Notes: generated by a model not told the origin, from the sequence alone. Shown: positions 1 through 11,829, numbered from the stretch's first letter. The stretch is DNA of 64,000 bases from Imbricaverruca yamaguchii (GCA_034440575.1 JAOTOL010000891.1:1-64000); one strand, 5' to 3'. Numbers and translations are program-made.

Positions 1-1300
1 AGTAAACACATCAATCACTGGTTTAGCCATACAGAAGCAGTAGTAAGGTTATTTGTTGCATGATGTCCTAAATGTTCACAAACCACCCTCTTCTCCTAGC
101 CAGGTACCTATCTATAAGGGAAATGAGTGATCACGTTGTTTTAATCATGTTCATGACCATGGCACCAAAATATTTTCACATAATCCAATGAACACGTTAA
201 AATTATGCCAGACTATGCATAATACTTACGGATTGTACCTTACCAGCTTCTAGATATTCCGAATCCCCAATTATCCAAGAGACCTCACCCTAAACCTACG
301 CCTTACTACTTCGTATCAGTACCCAGCCAACACCACCAGCACTGAAATGTACAAAACCGCTGCAAGCATATGGTTATTGAACGACACAGGACGACTAAAG
401 TTTTTAGGCAGTCGTGACGTCACCAGGGAAACCTCAACTGGGTCCAGCCCATTAACCTAAATAGGTCAATGGTTCAGCCGGTTAACATAATAAAAAAGGT
501 ACTCTTCGGAGGATATTGTCTAGCAAGTAAACTCCGGCGGATCCAGAAGACTTGCTTTCGACGTGGTGTTTCCAGCGTGGCGAAACGCTGTCCTATCGAA
601 TAAAAACCCGATTTTGTCGAGTCTAGCACGCTCATCCAGTCAATAACAAAGGATCAAAGCACTGTGCACGAGGTGCAGGGGAACGAGTTGATCGGTGGTA
701 ATCTGCACCCGTCGGCGTTTTCCACGCGACTTTTTCAACTATGTCACCACCATGTGGTGGCCATTGGCACTGCACGGGGTCACTATGGCAGCAGCTGTGC
801 AATTGGAGGCGGGCACCATTAAATGATTGATAAGTGATCTTCCCTTACTGACTTCGCCTTCCGAGATGTATTGCAGTCTGCTTCATGAACAGATCGTTTC
901 GTAGATTCAGACCTCTTGATGTCCATGACATTAGCAACTCATTCGCATTCACATTCAGCATACTATTCGCATACTCTCCGATTTCGTTTTTTTCAGGATA
1001 TGATCTCTATGGATTGCAAAAGTAAGGCAAACAACAATTATTCCGTATGATGAGCAACTTCATCATTAGAGGTCAAAAAGGTCATTTTGGTCAAAAACTG
1101 GGTACCGCATAAAATGCAAAGTGTTTCACTTAGCCGAATGATTCTAACGGCCAGATGTCCGCGGTCCATCAAAGATGCAGCACTTCGATTTACGCGATCG
1201 TCAATGTTACAGTTTGACCTCAGGTCATCAATGTTGGTTTTACTCATGCACTCTATCTATTTACAGGGTACCAAATAAAGTCGTGATGACAAATTTAATG
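1..1300. other. No gene recognised
   Basis: Mostly AT-rich single-copy-looking sequence. The longest open frames are under 70 codons and overlap on opposite strands. Around 1068-1250 there are several AGGTCA-type half sites and one TGACCTCAGGTCA palindrome. The same palindrome occurs inside the dispersed element at 38.7-39.7 kb, so this stretch may be a very diverged relative of it. Confidence 0.5.
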
Positions 1301-1374
1301 TACCTTTAAAGGTAATAGTAATATTACCTTTAAAGTAATAAAATGTGCATGCTCTATACATAGAGCATGCACAT
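1301..1374. repeat. Two palindromes, one a perfect 14-bp-arm hairpin
   Basis: Positions 1343-1356 and 1361-1374 are perfect reverse complements (14 bp each) around the four-base loop TACA. Just upstream, 1301-1340 contains two copies of an ACCTTTAAAGG-type self-complementary motif. No gene lies next to it, so a terminator role is not supported. It may be the end of a decayed mobile element or a fortuitous hairpin. Confidence 0.8.
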
Positions 1375-2670
1375 CGATAAAAATGAACCGCCATGGTTAT
1401 CGATTCATCACCTTTGGTATAAACGTCCGAAAATAGCAAATATATCAAATTCTTGTGGGTCTGATAATTTCCGCAATGCCTTACCTGGTGCCACGAACAA
1501 AAACTCACAGATATTGGGTATGGATCATGTATGCAGCACATTCCAGCGTCTGACGTACAATCTCACAGTTTAACCTATATTCGCAAAATCTGGTTTTGAC
1601 CTTGCACTATTGTCAATTACGGGATGCCGAATACAATCTTCATAAGTACATTCATTGGATGAACGCGTGCGTCAAATAATCTCCAATTGGGCAAGAAAGC
1701 AGCACTTTCCAGTGTAGCAAAGCGCGCGCTAGCCATCTCTGGTTGAAGATTCAGCCATTGCTGACCGCGCGCCCGTCATCTAGCATCTCAACTTGTCGTT
1801 CGCTCTCTTGACGCTAGATTTACGTATCCAGGTCCGTTTCATCTCGTTTCTCCGCTCATCTCCAATGCTCTATGTTCAGTAGCCATCTAACACAATGGCC
1901 TTCCACGTCACTGAGCAGACTTACCTGTATACCTAACTCGCTTGCATTTGCTTTTCCATAGCTGCGTACTAGTGTTTTAACTAGTACATACTGTGTGTTC
2001 TAGTTCGCGTGAATTGCCGCTAGGTCGTCATGTCAATTCAGAGTTCTCGTGTCCCACTCTCACGAGTCGTTTGAGGGGCAAGCCGGGGCCGCAGCGGTGA
2101 CACGCGTCACCGCCGCCGCGGAATCATACTTCTTTCTCCTTCTATCCATTCGAGACTGCGGGACCGCACTGAGGGGGCGGTACAGCGTAGCTGTGCACGT
2201 TCCAGGTGTTATTTGGCAAAGACGTTTCCCTGTGGCTTTCTCAGATCCTTTACGTCTATCAACACATCCATGCACGCACCCATAGGTGCTACACCAGCAT
2301 GCCATCTTCAAGGTCAACGTTTGACCTCGGGTCAAGTTAACACTAACTTTACGCCGTACGGGAAAATTAACGGGAAGATCGTTAGATTGATGAATGCTGA
2401 TAGAATACGGTGACACTGTGCATGACCGCTCACATTGCTATCCAAATCCGCTAACTGTGTGAACAAGAGGGTCCAGATATCTGTGCATAGTATGCCTAGG
2501 AAACAAAATGATGACGGCTATCATTTCCGGATATGTTTGCAATGCTGACTGATGCTCTAAAATGCTTATCATATTCTGTTTCAGAGCCATTGAAATGGCT
2601 CAAATCCTTACATTGACAGCTCAAAAGAAAGTTGAGTTGGCTTCAGCCGTCCCAAAAGTATGAATGCGAC
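1375..2670. other. No gene recognised
   Basis: The longest open frames (78 codons plus, 118 codons minus, near 2050-2416) overlap each other antiparallel and resemble no family I know. AGGTCA/TGACCT half sites occur at about 2309-2338. A short CA run (about 2677-2694) follows. Confidence 0.45.
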
Positions 2671-2989
2671 GATCCTGCACACACACACACACATGCCCTC
2701 ACGCACCCCGAGAACCAGCCGGCCACCACCGACCGCCTTCTGCCAGGCCATATCATCAGCCGGACGGTGTCGCGGAAGCGGCTCAGGACGAACTCCGCAC
2801 CGCCGACAGCGCCTCGGGTGGTCGCCCTCGAACCTGTGTCAGTGTCGAAAGTGTCGCTTAACCCGTCGGCGCTAGTGTTAGTGATGCCGTCGCCGATTGC
2901 AGATGGCAAGCAGCCCGTGCCGTGTGAGCGGAGCCCCTGTGGCCTGAGCAATGTCGTTCTGGAGGGGAGCATTGTGGGCAGTTGCACCC

Positions 2990-3880
2990 CTCCCTCTGGG
3001 AGGTTGTGGGCCCCCAAGAATCGCGTTGGTGTTCTGAAACAAAGATGCAACATGCTCCCTATATATCCCATTCGGGCTCCCCAACATCGTATCAGGGATC
3101 ATAAAAATAGCATTGGAGGCCAAAAAAGTCGCCCTAGGGCTTCTCAACATGACACATTGAGCCCACAAAAATCGCACCGGCTCTTATAACCACATTATGG
3201 ATCCAAAATGTCGCGCAGGAGCCCTTGAAAATGACGCTGGTGTTACCAAAAGCCGTACAAGATCCCCCAAAAATTGTACCTCAGGTACAATTTCTAGGGC
3301 TAGTAGCCCCTACATTTTTTAAGGGCTAGTAGCCCCTAAGAACCACGTAAGTTGCCAGAATTATAGCGTGGGGGTCCCTGAATATGACGCTGTGACCACC
3401 AAAATCGGACCAAAGCTCCTGAAAATCACGCTGGAGGCCCCCCAAAAATCGTTCTGGTCCCAAATGACGCTGGGAGCTTTAAAAGTGGGATCGCGACCAC
3501 AAAGACGTCATTGGGCTATCGGTGCAGGGTGTCCACAAAGAGCACCCTGGCCCGACTTAAAGGGCCCTAGGGCCAAGGTGAAGGGCTCCTGGACAGACGG
3601 AAGGGGCCTCGAGCTGACGGAAAGGGTTCCTGGCCTATGAAGAGGGCCCCAATCAATGGATAGTGCCCTCGAGAAGATGCTTAGAGCCCCGAGCTTGGCC
3701 AACGTGAAGGGCTGCCAGATCGACGGACGGCGCCTCGAATCGTTGGAGGGGCACAGAGCTGATTGAAAGGTTACCGAATCAATATAAAGGGCTCCGAAGC
3801 TGATGGCGGAGCCCAAGCCGAAGGAAGGGCCTCTGACCTGATGAAGAGAGCCTACACTTATGAAAAGGGGACTTCAGTCT
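2990..3880. repeat. Degenerate tandem array, about 30-35 bp unit
   Basis: The sequence cycles through variants of 'aaaaATCGC-GCTGGxGGCCCC' to about 3520, then variants of 'AAGGGCCCxGAGCTGACGG' to 3880. Units are diverged and differ in length. The reverse complement of the first half resembles the arrays at 20.9-21.5 kb and 52.7-53.0 kb. A perfect 10-bp-arm palindrome (3282-3291/3293-3302) and a repeated AGGGCTAGTAGCCCCTA motif (about 3295-3341) sit in the middle. Open frames of 90-185 codons here are by-products of the repeat. Confidence 0.7.
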
Positions 3881-3917
3881 GTCGAAACAGGCTCTGGTTC
3901 GTCAAGGAGGTCCTCTG

Positions 3918-4076
<159 letters not shown>

Positions 4077-4083
4077 TAACCAC

Positions 4084-4091
4084 ATATATAT

Positions 4092-4132
<41 letters not shown>
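4084..4132. repeat. (TA)n microsatellite
   Basis: TA dinucleotides with one AAA interruption, immediately 3' of the CA tract, giving a compound CA/TA microsatellite. Confidence 0.97.
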
Positions 4133-4136
<4 letters not shown>

Positions 4137-5340
4137 GCCATCTGCACGCTTTACCAAACGGTTGTCTATCATGCCAGGTGTGAACTGAGAAATTCTGACC
4201 TGACCGTAGCAAGTAACCATGCAGTTTATGGGACCATATATATTTATATAGTTATTTATTTATAATCCCTATGTGTACGAACTTTGGTGACGCAAAGGTG
4301 CTTATTTCAGGCTTCATGCTTTACGGATCGGATGTATTTCGAATCGATATCGATCTATTCCGAACTGTTTAGGTTCTAGTTTCTCGGACAGTTTTGACTT
4401 GTGATCTGCTCCGGAGAGCCACCGATTCATCAAACGTATAAAACAATTATTACCAATGGATGCATTTTGTTGGACGGACACGCTATTGCTTAGCGCAGTT
4501 CATCTTACAAACTGCAGAAAAGAAGCAAAGGAAGCGGTAACAACCACCTCGTTGCGTGGATGGGAACACTGACGAAGCGCACACGGCAGACCAGCGTCAA
4601 CTGAACCTGACATCAATAAAAACGGGCTAGGTGGCCAACATCGGAATCAGCACATTCTCAAACAGAAACCAGCTGACGCGACGTGCCCGCATAGGAGCTG
4701 CTCATCGTGACTAAGGTATGTTCCCGAGCGCATTTCATTACTGACCATTGAGGGCTGATGCTGCGTTCAGGTGACTGTTTGTGACTAACGACTGACCAAT
4801 TGGCATATATATTCGTATTGCTTATTGTACAAGACGAGGTCGCAAATTTTCAGTTTCACTGCTAATTAATTTGGATTATACTGAAGAAATACGGAGCATG
4901 AATGTTGTTTTGTATTCTTTTGAGAATGGAAGTACTCCGGCAATGCTGGTTTTGCACCCGCCCCCAATAATTTTAACTTTTTGCATGGGACCCTATTGAG
5001 TGTGAATCCAATCGATTTTGACCCACCTATTGCTTCCATGCATTGTGCTCCCAATTGTGTCCACTTTCAGATACCAACGCCTTTTATGGATGCTTCCTAT
5101 TCAGCCTTTGTACAAGCAACGTTTTGTGATCACGGGTGCACATATCATCCATCTTTGAGTAAAGTATGCAATTAGGAGCTCAAGAACGCACCAGCCTAGT
5201 TCGGCTTCATCACGCCCAACCGGTGCAACACTGCAGAATGTGCAATTCAGGCATCTCCGAACCTACGTCAGCTTCCATTAACAAGTTAGCTAGGCGGCTG
5301 TGGCCTTCCAGTCATGCTAGTGGCCCGACGGTCAGAGCCG
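4133..5340. other. No gene; contains a dispersed repeat module
   Basis: No convincing open frame. About 4950-5070 contains a module ('cccccaataattt ... catgggacccta ... ccatgcattgtgc') that recurs at 61.87-62.01 kb, in part at 20.01-20.09 kb, and in reverse at 37.04-37.14 and 37.56-37.67 kb. It is therefore an interspersed repeat rather than unique DNA. Confidence 0.55.
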
Positions 5341-5344
5341 AGGA

Positions 5345-5381
5345 GTGGGTGGGGGTGGGGGTGGGGGTGGGGGTGGGGGTG
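5345..5381 (+). repeat. (GGGGGT)n tract, G-quadruplex candidate
   Basis: Five to six consecutive runs of four to five G separated by single T on the plus strand. This fits the G4 rule (G3+N1-7) and is a simple-sequence repeat. No gene lies next to it. Confidence 0.9.
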
Positions 5382-5749
5382 TATTTGGGTCTTGAGGCGT
5401 AACCACTACAGTGGTCTTACAGCGTAGTCTGAGACCATTCTCCGTTGCTTTAGCGTTATGATGTGGGGAGGGGGAGGCGAAGTCCCTGCTCTCTCAATCA
5501 AACTTCTTAGAAGAGTCACTGGCCCAGCGTGACTTGACATTGTAAATGTTTTAAAAGCAAGTTACTTTCGAAACCTGAAAACAATGGGGCAACAATCTGT
5601 CAAGTCTTCTGATTGGTTGAAGGAGCTGCGGCGCTAGCCCGAAAACAGTGATTTTCGCTGATGGCAATATTTTAATTGCTATGTATTATACTAATATATA
5701 AAATGTTATATAATATAATATACCGAAATACAATATATCATTTTCGCTG

Positions 5750-6150
5750 CGTGCTAATATTTAGTCGGAGGCTGCGGCTTGATGGCGAACTCATCAAGCC
5801 TGCATCGAGAAAAAACAGCTTGGATGTTGGGAGAGGGAAATTCTCCCCGTTCGGTGTCTTTAAATAGACGATTGCGGACTTGTCTGGCCGGCTGTTTGTC
5901 ACAGACCCTGAGCCGTCCGGTTGTTTGCGACGGGCCAGTGGCTGTTGTGATTGGCGCACGTGCTAGCCGGCGGCGCTGACGACGCTGATGAACGGCAGCG
6001 CGTGTCTGGACGGCGCTCCCCCTGGCGCCGATTGGCGACATTACCCGGCCTGCTGACTAACGAGCACGACCATTAGTTGTCCGGCTGTAACGACGCAGTG
6101 TGCGGCCGGCACAAGTAAGCACTCTTTGCAACCAACCGGCCGCAGTGAAC
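5750..6150. other. GC-rich, CpG-rich patch
   Basis: A locally GC- and CpG-rich segment in AT-rich surroundings, with repeated CCGGC/GGCGC words and ATTGG boxes (about 5948 and 6030). No credible open frame. It could be a CpG-island-like regulatory segment. It abuts the polypyrimidine tract at 6.33 kb, an arrangement that recurs at 54.3 and 58.2 kb. Confidence 0.4.
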
Positions 6151-6329
6151 CGTACCCGTTACCAACGTACAACGCAAACTCTCTATGCCCACCCGGCTAC
6201 AGGAAACTCTTCCTTTTCCCACCCGGTCACAGGAAGCTCTCACTATACCCAACCAGCCGCAGCAAACTTCTCATACAACTAACCGGCAAGGAAAATAAGG
6301 ACATATTCCATAACAACAAATCGCCACAT

Positions 6330-6850
6330 ATATCTTTCTCTTTTTTCTCCTTACCTTTTCCTTCCTCTTTTGTTTTCCTTTGTCGTTGTCTTTCTCTTTC
6401 TCGTTCTGTTTCTCTTCTAATTCTCATTCTCATTCTCATTCTCTTCCTCGTGCCGTCGCTTTTGTTTCTTGTCTTTTACTTTCTTTTCTCTTTGTCTTTC
6501 TCCTTCCCATTCCCGTTTTCCTTTTTCTTTTCGTTTTCTCTTTCTCTTTCTCTTTCTCCTTTCCCTTCTCTTTTTCTTTCTGTTTTGCTTTTTCTTTCCT
6601 TTTTTTCTTTTAAATTTTATTTTCCTTTTTCTTCTTTTCCTTTTCTTTTTATTTGTATTTCTATTTTTCTTTCTCTTACTTTTTCTCTTTCTTTTCTTCC
6701 TCTCTCTCTTTCTCTTTCTCTTTCCTTTTCTATTTTTGTTTTTGTTTTTGTTTTTGTTTTTGTTTTTGTTTCTGCTCATGTTTTATTCTTCTCTCTCATC
6801 TTTCTCTCTGCCTCTCTTTCTCTCCCACTTTCTCACTCTAACTCTCACTT
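6330..6850. repeat. Polypyrimidine tract (TTCTCT/CTTTT), about 520 bp
   Basis: The plus strand is almost entirely C and T, built from imperfect TTTCTC, CTTTTC and GTTTTT units (the last about 6735-6770). Open frames on both strands (Phe/Leu/Ser-rich plus, Lys/Arg-rich minus) are by-products. Homopurine-homopyrimidine DNA of this length can in principle adopt triplex structures. Confidence 0.9.
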
Positions 6851-7039
6851 CATCTGAGACCTATGGCGACCTATGGCCTCAAGTTGGCGCCGTTCGCCGT
6901 CGTCGACGGCAGTCGTTCTCTCTCGGGACCACGCCAGGAACATATTGATATTCTCCCGCTCGGCTGGGCGGCATTCAGCGCCAACCACTGGCCCGTTACT
7001 CATGCATTAACAGATAATCGGGGTGGCTGGGGTGATGGG

Positions 7040-7455
7040 CGCTGTCTGCCGCACACCGTACCCCAGCGTCGACCCCGGTCCGCAGGGACGGTGTGGAGTG
7101 TTGTCCCCCAGTTTCAACCTCGGTCTGACTGAACGTGTCAGGTGTGAGGGTGTTGTTCCCCGCCAAGGCCCCGATCTGGAGGGCCGGTCTGACGGTGTTG
7201 TCCCCCAGCCCCAGACGGCTCCGGTCCGGGGAGACGGTACGAGGGTGGCGTCCCCCAGTCAAGGCCCCGATCTGGAGGGCCGGTCTGACGGTGCTTCCTC
7301 AAAGCCACGGCGGCAGTCTAGAGTGGTGGTGTGACGGTACTGTCCACAAGCCTCGGCTCCGGCCTAGAGAGGCGGCGTGAAGGTGATGTTTGCCAGCCAA
7401 TGATCCGTTCTGGAAGGGCAGTGTGACGGTCCTGTCCCTCAGTCCCGGTTTTTCA
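7040..7455. repeat. Degenerate GC-rich minisatellite, about 55-60 bp unit
   Basis: About seven diverged units share 'GGCCCCGATCTGGAGGGC', 'CGGTCTGACGGTG' and 'TGTCCCCCAGxC'. The best-conserved pair is at about 7166-7195 and 7262-7290. Frames of 80-103 codons across it are explained by the repeat. Confidence 0.75.
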
Positions 7456-8190
7456 CTTGGGGTACTTTGGCAAAAGGGCACCCCAAACCCCCAGAAAGGG
7501 CACTTTGAATGCATAAAGTCGGGAAGGAAGGAGAGATGTCGACTGAAGTCGGATATGGTCAGTCCGAATTCAAAGACTGATTGTTCCAAGTCAAAGAGTG
7601 GTTTCTTCAGGATGAATCAATTAACATATCGAAAAGAGACGCAGTAACATAGAAGCTGGATTTAGAGAGAAACATTTGTTTTTCGCAGTTAGGCGTTACG
7701 TGATGGTCACCAGGTAGACCACGGGTCAGTGTCCGTGGACAAGAATTCGCGTTTGGGGTCATCACGTGACCTGGCCTATAGCCAGGACGTGAGAGTCTAT
7801 GTTGTTCTTACCCTGCGTGGCCTTGCCGAACAAGCATTACCAGCTCAGTAAGAAGGCTACCGCTGGACTCCCGTCGACAAGAAACAATTGATCGCTATGG
7901 ATGTCGGACTTCGGCAACACAGACAAGACTGCAAGGAGGTCGGATGCATGGAGTGTAGCGAACGGAGGAGAGGTTTATGTTGACAATGAAACATTCTCTT
8001 GTCCCAAAATTATGAGAGGAATTCCGAACTTCTAGCTTGCTTCACTCAGATTGATTCACAAATCGATGAAATGCTTGCATAGATAACACCTATTTCATTG
8101 TTTGGCGAGTTGTTGAGGACATGAGTTGTTTGGCGTATGTGATATGTAATATGGCATGTATTATTACATTATGATATGCGTTGTATACTG
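7456..8190. other. No gene recognised
   Basis: No open frame beyond 85 codons, no recognisable family and no obvious repeat. Confidence 0.5.
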
Positions 8191-8207
8191 GATGTTAAAC
8201 GAGATAC

Positions 8208-9053
8208 TAACCCGCACCGTCTTTCCGGTCAAATCCTCCCACCCCGTCTCGGGGGGGGGGGGGGAGGACGGTTGAAGACCCCCTCTAAAATCCAAACTAA
8301 GCATCGCACGAAAACGAAAGCGGTATCATCGGAAAGCGCTCGAGGAGTAGGGTCCGGGTCCATCCTCCAAAACAATTTCCCCCCAAAAGTGACGTCACCA
8401 GGGGGGCTAAATTTTCACGACTTTTCACGACTTACATTACGTTTTTGACTCTGGGGAGTTCATTTTTGCGGGATATATTTTAATATATCCCGAAATCGAC
8501 CAGGGCTATATTTTTTGGCCCCCCAAAATACAAATCTTATTTTTGAGAAATTTCAAAATTTCGAGTTTTCAAGTTTTCTTTAATTTTCCTTTTCTGATGG
8601 GTAGAGCAAGCCGAGAAACGTTGTTGAAAGTCGACTTGCCCTAAAAAATGCTTACTTTAGCCAGAATCCTCCATTTAAACTGCAAATTGGCAAATGCGTA
8701 AAATGTATATGTAGTCAAAAAAATAAACATATGAAAAATTCAACTCGTACGTTTTGTTGCATCCCTGAAGATAAGGAAACGCTGAAGGTTTCATTAAAAT
8801 ATCTGTATCCGTTAAATCGTAACGACTGGTTGAACTTTCTTTGAGGTGACCTCACTTGACCTTGAATAACTCGTTGGCCCTAGATGACCTGACCTAAAAG
8901 TTTTGAATCAGCATGTCAAATTGATGTGGGAAAAGGTATCCCAAATTTGGACGCGCTGCCGCGCGCTGTTCGTCTGCTATCCGCAAAAACCTGAGGGTGA
9001 GGGGGGGGGGGGGGTGGTTGAAGAACCCCCTCCACTGAGACGGGACGGGTTAA
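8208..9053 (-). mobile_element. piggyBac-like non-autonomous element, copy 1
   Basis: The 839-bp body (8211-9049) starts CCCGCACCGTC and ends GACGGGACGGG, so its ends are imperfect inverted repeats. It is flanked by TTAA on the right (9050-9053) and by TAA (8208-8210) on the left. A second copy lies inverted at 32,046-32,892, matching end to end with the same internal landmarks: a poly-G/C tract beside GGTTGAAGACCCCCTC, a GTGACGTCAC box, and a G-tract near the other end. TTAA target sites with CCC-starting ends are the piggyBac hallmark. No transposase is present, so it would be a MITE mobilised in trans. The superfamily call is inference. Confidence 0.65.
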
Positions 9054-9069
9054 GATATCTCATTTAACA

Positions 9070-9072
<3 letters not shown>

Positions 9073-9118
<46 letters not shown>

Positions 9119-9119
9119 T
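9073..9119. repeat. (GA)n(TG)n microsatellite
   Basis: About 18 GA units followed by about 5 TG units, directly outside the right end of the element at 8.2-9.05 kb. Confidence 0.97.
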
Positions 9120-9609
9120 TGGGCGAGTGATTTTTGTATAGGCGTTCCAGATCATAAAGGTCATTCGCGCCGCTTTTAAAGCGAGTACGTTAAATGTCTG
9201 TCTATAAGAGCGAGTGTTTGCGATGAAGGTGCAGGCAAGTGGACATTTACGTTAATGAATTTTACGTTATATTTTATGTGATATTTTAGGTGCTGGAGGC
9301 GGGCGGTGGGTTTGAGACATCTCCATGATGTCTAAATGGTTTAAATTTTACTTTACTCGCTCACAAAATAATTTGTTGTTTAGGTAGGGGTGGGGGTGTT
9401 TTCAGAACGACGAGAAGTTGATTTTGCCATGGTGCCGGCTTTAGCCTACTCTTATCAAAGGGGACCGAGGGATCTGTACTGTGCGAACAAGAAGGTAATC
9501 GGCCACACCGCCCATCACGCCGGCCGCCGCGTGCTAGTTGTTCGGAGCAGGTTAGTCTAAGCGTACCATGCAGGGCTGTCAGCTGAGTCAGTAGGGTGCT
9601 GTGCAATTC

Positions 9610-9865
9610 GACACTTCTACGTCCGCTGTACTTCTGGATAGCCGTTTACGCCATGAGCTGCAAGGTAAATCGGCTCGTCTACGGCCGACGGCTCCTCTGG
9701 GTAGTCGTTTTACGCTATGTTTATTTTTAGTTTTAGTTTTACTTTCATGTTTTCGTGAAGCGAATCGGCTCATCTACTTCCAATTGGGAGTAGAATGCTT
9801 TCCAATTTCTAATTTTGAAGCAAATCGCTTCATGTACGTCCGACGCCACGCGGGGACGGCTATTT
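9610..9865. repeat. Three degenerate copies of a roughly 90-bp unit
   Basis: The words 'AAATCGGCTCGTCTACG', 'GAATCGGCTCATCTACTTC' and 'AAATCGCTTCATGTACG' recur about every 90-100 bp, each followed by a CCGACG- or CCAATTGG-type word. The unit lies just beyond the 3' end of the adjacent minus-strand LINE and may belong to its 3' region. Divergence makes the call tentative. Confidence 0.4.
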
Positions 9866-9874
9866 GCGTGTTTC

Positions 9875-11012
9875 CTACAAGTGTTTCGCGATCATGCATT
9901 GCGAGCTGATGTGGGTGTTGGTGGTGTGGTGCTTACATGCTCCTGCTAATTTTGTGGCATGCATATATTCAAATAGAAATTGAACGTGTTCTGGGTGTTT
10001 GTCACCGAGAAGCGATAGAGGCGATAGGGTGATGCCGTCTATTTGGCAGAATGCCTTAAGTGGTTGTTTTTCAGAGCTAAAGCTACTGCAGTCTAGCAGG
10101 ATGTGACCTATGCTTAAAGTGACGTTGCTGGTGTCGCAGTGAGGTGATGTGCATTGGTTACCCTCTAATTGAGGCTGTGCTAGTTTTGTGCGACCAGCTC
10201 TATATCTAGCGGGGATGACCACTTTTGTCAGTGGGATTGATTTGATGTGTCCCACGTAGCCCGGAACTCCGAGGAAGGAAAAGTTTATGTTTACGTTATG
10301 GGCCACAATTTGTTGGATTCTATCAATGACGTGATGTGGACAGTCATAGGTGTTGCTAATTGACTGCAGGACGGATTTGGAGTCTAAGCAAATTACTACG
10401 TTTCTAGCTTTACGCCTCATGAGAGTGGAGATAACGACCAGAATGGCCATTGCTTCAGCGGAGTAGATGGAGAAGGTAGCCGGTAGACGCTTGGAAAGGC
10501 TGAAACCTGGTCTAATGATACCAATGCCTATCTTAGCTTTGTTTTTCGACCCATCCGTGAATACGAGTGATTTGCGATTGTTGTCATCGGCGAACTTGTG
10601 AAAGCTGCTAATAATTCCCGCCGATGCGATAGTGGATTTCTTCTCCGAGAGCAAGCACTCAACTTTTGGATGACTGAAAGTCCAGAAGGGCCTAGTGGGC
10701 GGTCGAGCTGCAGTGGATGGCATTGTGAGGTTAAGATCTGAGAGAGCCGTAGCAATTTGAATGCTATATGGTGGAAGTTTGCTACCAAATCGGTTCTTGT
10801 CGTATCTGTCAAGCGTAAAGCAGCGCTGTGCCTGATGATTTTTAATGGAATTGATTTTGATGTGGTAGCAGCACAGCTGTTGTGTCCTCCTGAAGTGGAG
10901 TGGATGTGTGCTTGAGTCCACTAGAAGACTGGCTATCGGTGTGGTACTGAGGGCACCTTTGGCTGCTCTGATGCAGCTGTTTTGGACGATTTCTAACTTT
11001 CAACTCTGACTT
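9875..11012 (-). pseudogene. LINE RNase H and C-terminal Cys/His region
   Basis: This is the longest intact frame of the element (about 378 codons including the stretch upstream of the first good start). RNase H motifs are visible: 'FTDGSK' with the first Asp, 'YSAEAMAI' with the Glu, 'VICLDSKS' with the second Asp. The segment expected to read 'WVPGHxGIxGNExAD' is 'GVPGYVGH' and then jumps to 'VVIPARYRAGRTKLAQ', which resembles the RYRxGRT segment normally tens of residues further on. The last catalytic Asp and the end of RNase H are therefore missing, probably by an in-frame deletion. The C-terminal 'CTSPHCDT ... GHILLDC' is the C-x4-C/H-x4-C type motif common downstream of RNase H in these elements. 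Not a host gene. Confidence 0.85.
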
Positions 11013-11039
11013 TTTGAAATAGTGGCACAAATGATGCTG

Positions 11040-11650
11040 TAGTATTCTAGGGTGGGCCATATGATTGACGAGCACAGTCGCAATAGTGTTTCCTATCTCC
11101 GTCCCAGTCTGTGCCTGCAAGTGCACATTGTATGTTGACGCGCTTCGCGCATCGCTTCGTGATGGAGGTGGTGTGGGTGTTGAAACTGAGTTTTTCGTCT
11201 AAATACACTCCTAGGAACTTGAGGATTTTCACCTATACGGTGGCTTTGCCATCGATTTTAAGTAGAGCTTTGGGTGTGGGCGGAGACGACTATATTTGAC
11301 GGTGGCCGATTTTTCTGCGGACAAGGTGAAGCCCAATTTTTTGCACCACTTTGCAATGTGGTCTGGTACTGCTTGAATGGTTTATTTTCAGCTTTAAGGA
11401 AGCATTGTGATGTCGTCCAAATGGCTACGTCATCTGTGAAAAGTCTGTATTGAGGTGAAGTGTCCGTGTGGTCAGCAAATATGTCGCTGATCATGATGAA
11501 GAAGAGGTTCGGTGAGAGCACGCTTCCCTACGCCAGGTCCTGCTCCTGAGTTGTGGTGTTTGATATGACACTGCCGCATAGGACCTCAGAGTCCTGCCTC
11601 TGAGGAAGTTGGGGATGAAGTGTACCAGGTGTCCGCGTAGGCCTATCTTG
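11040..11650 (-). pseudogene. LINE reverse transcriptase remnants
   Basis: Three RT signatures appear in different minus-strand frames: 'FLRGRTLRSYAAVSYQT' (about 11,610-11,560), 'SVLSPNLFFIMISDI' (about 11,524-11,480) followed by 'YRLFTDDVAIW', where the active-site YADD box has become FTDD, and 'KFLGVYLDEKLSFNTH' (about 11,223-11,175), the conserved block after the catalytic core. Frameshifts lie between them. Upstream sequence to about 11,824 may hold more eroded RT. Confidence 0.8.
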
Positions 11651-11829
11651 AGTTGGCCTATACCGACCCCGTCCTTTCACGGGATATTTACGGTAGTGGT
11701 GGAAAGAGTCATGCTCTAAGACCGTCAGCACCGGCGTTTCTTCAGCATCGACCCGCCCACCAGCTGTGAAGTGAATTTCGGCAGGCCGGCTCCGCAGTAT
11801 GGATCTAACCTGCTGACGAAGCATACTGA

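Larger units (their letters stand above)
9875..11824 (-). mobile_element. 5'-truncated, broken LINE (I/Jockey superfamily)
   Basis: On the minus strand this segment reads, in order, reverse transcriptase fragments (about 11,650-11,050), the linker that normally joins RT to RNase H ('KLEIVQNSCIRAAKGALSTTP', about 11,010-10,940), an RNase H domain and a C-terminal Cys/His motif. The frame changes several times and stop codons interrupt the RT, so it is a dead copy. No endonuclease is visible upstream, which fits the usual 5' truncation of LINEs. LINEs with RNase H belong to the I, R1, Jockey and related clades; the precise clade cannot be fixed by eye. Confidence 0.85.

Noticed and set aside
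6126..6948. 243-, 159- and 120-codon frames
   Set aside because: Translation of a polypyrimidine tract on both strands.
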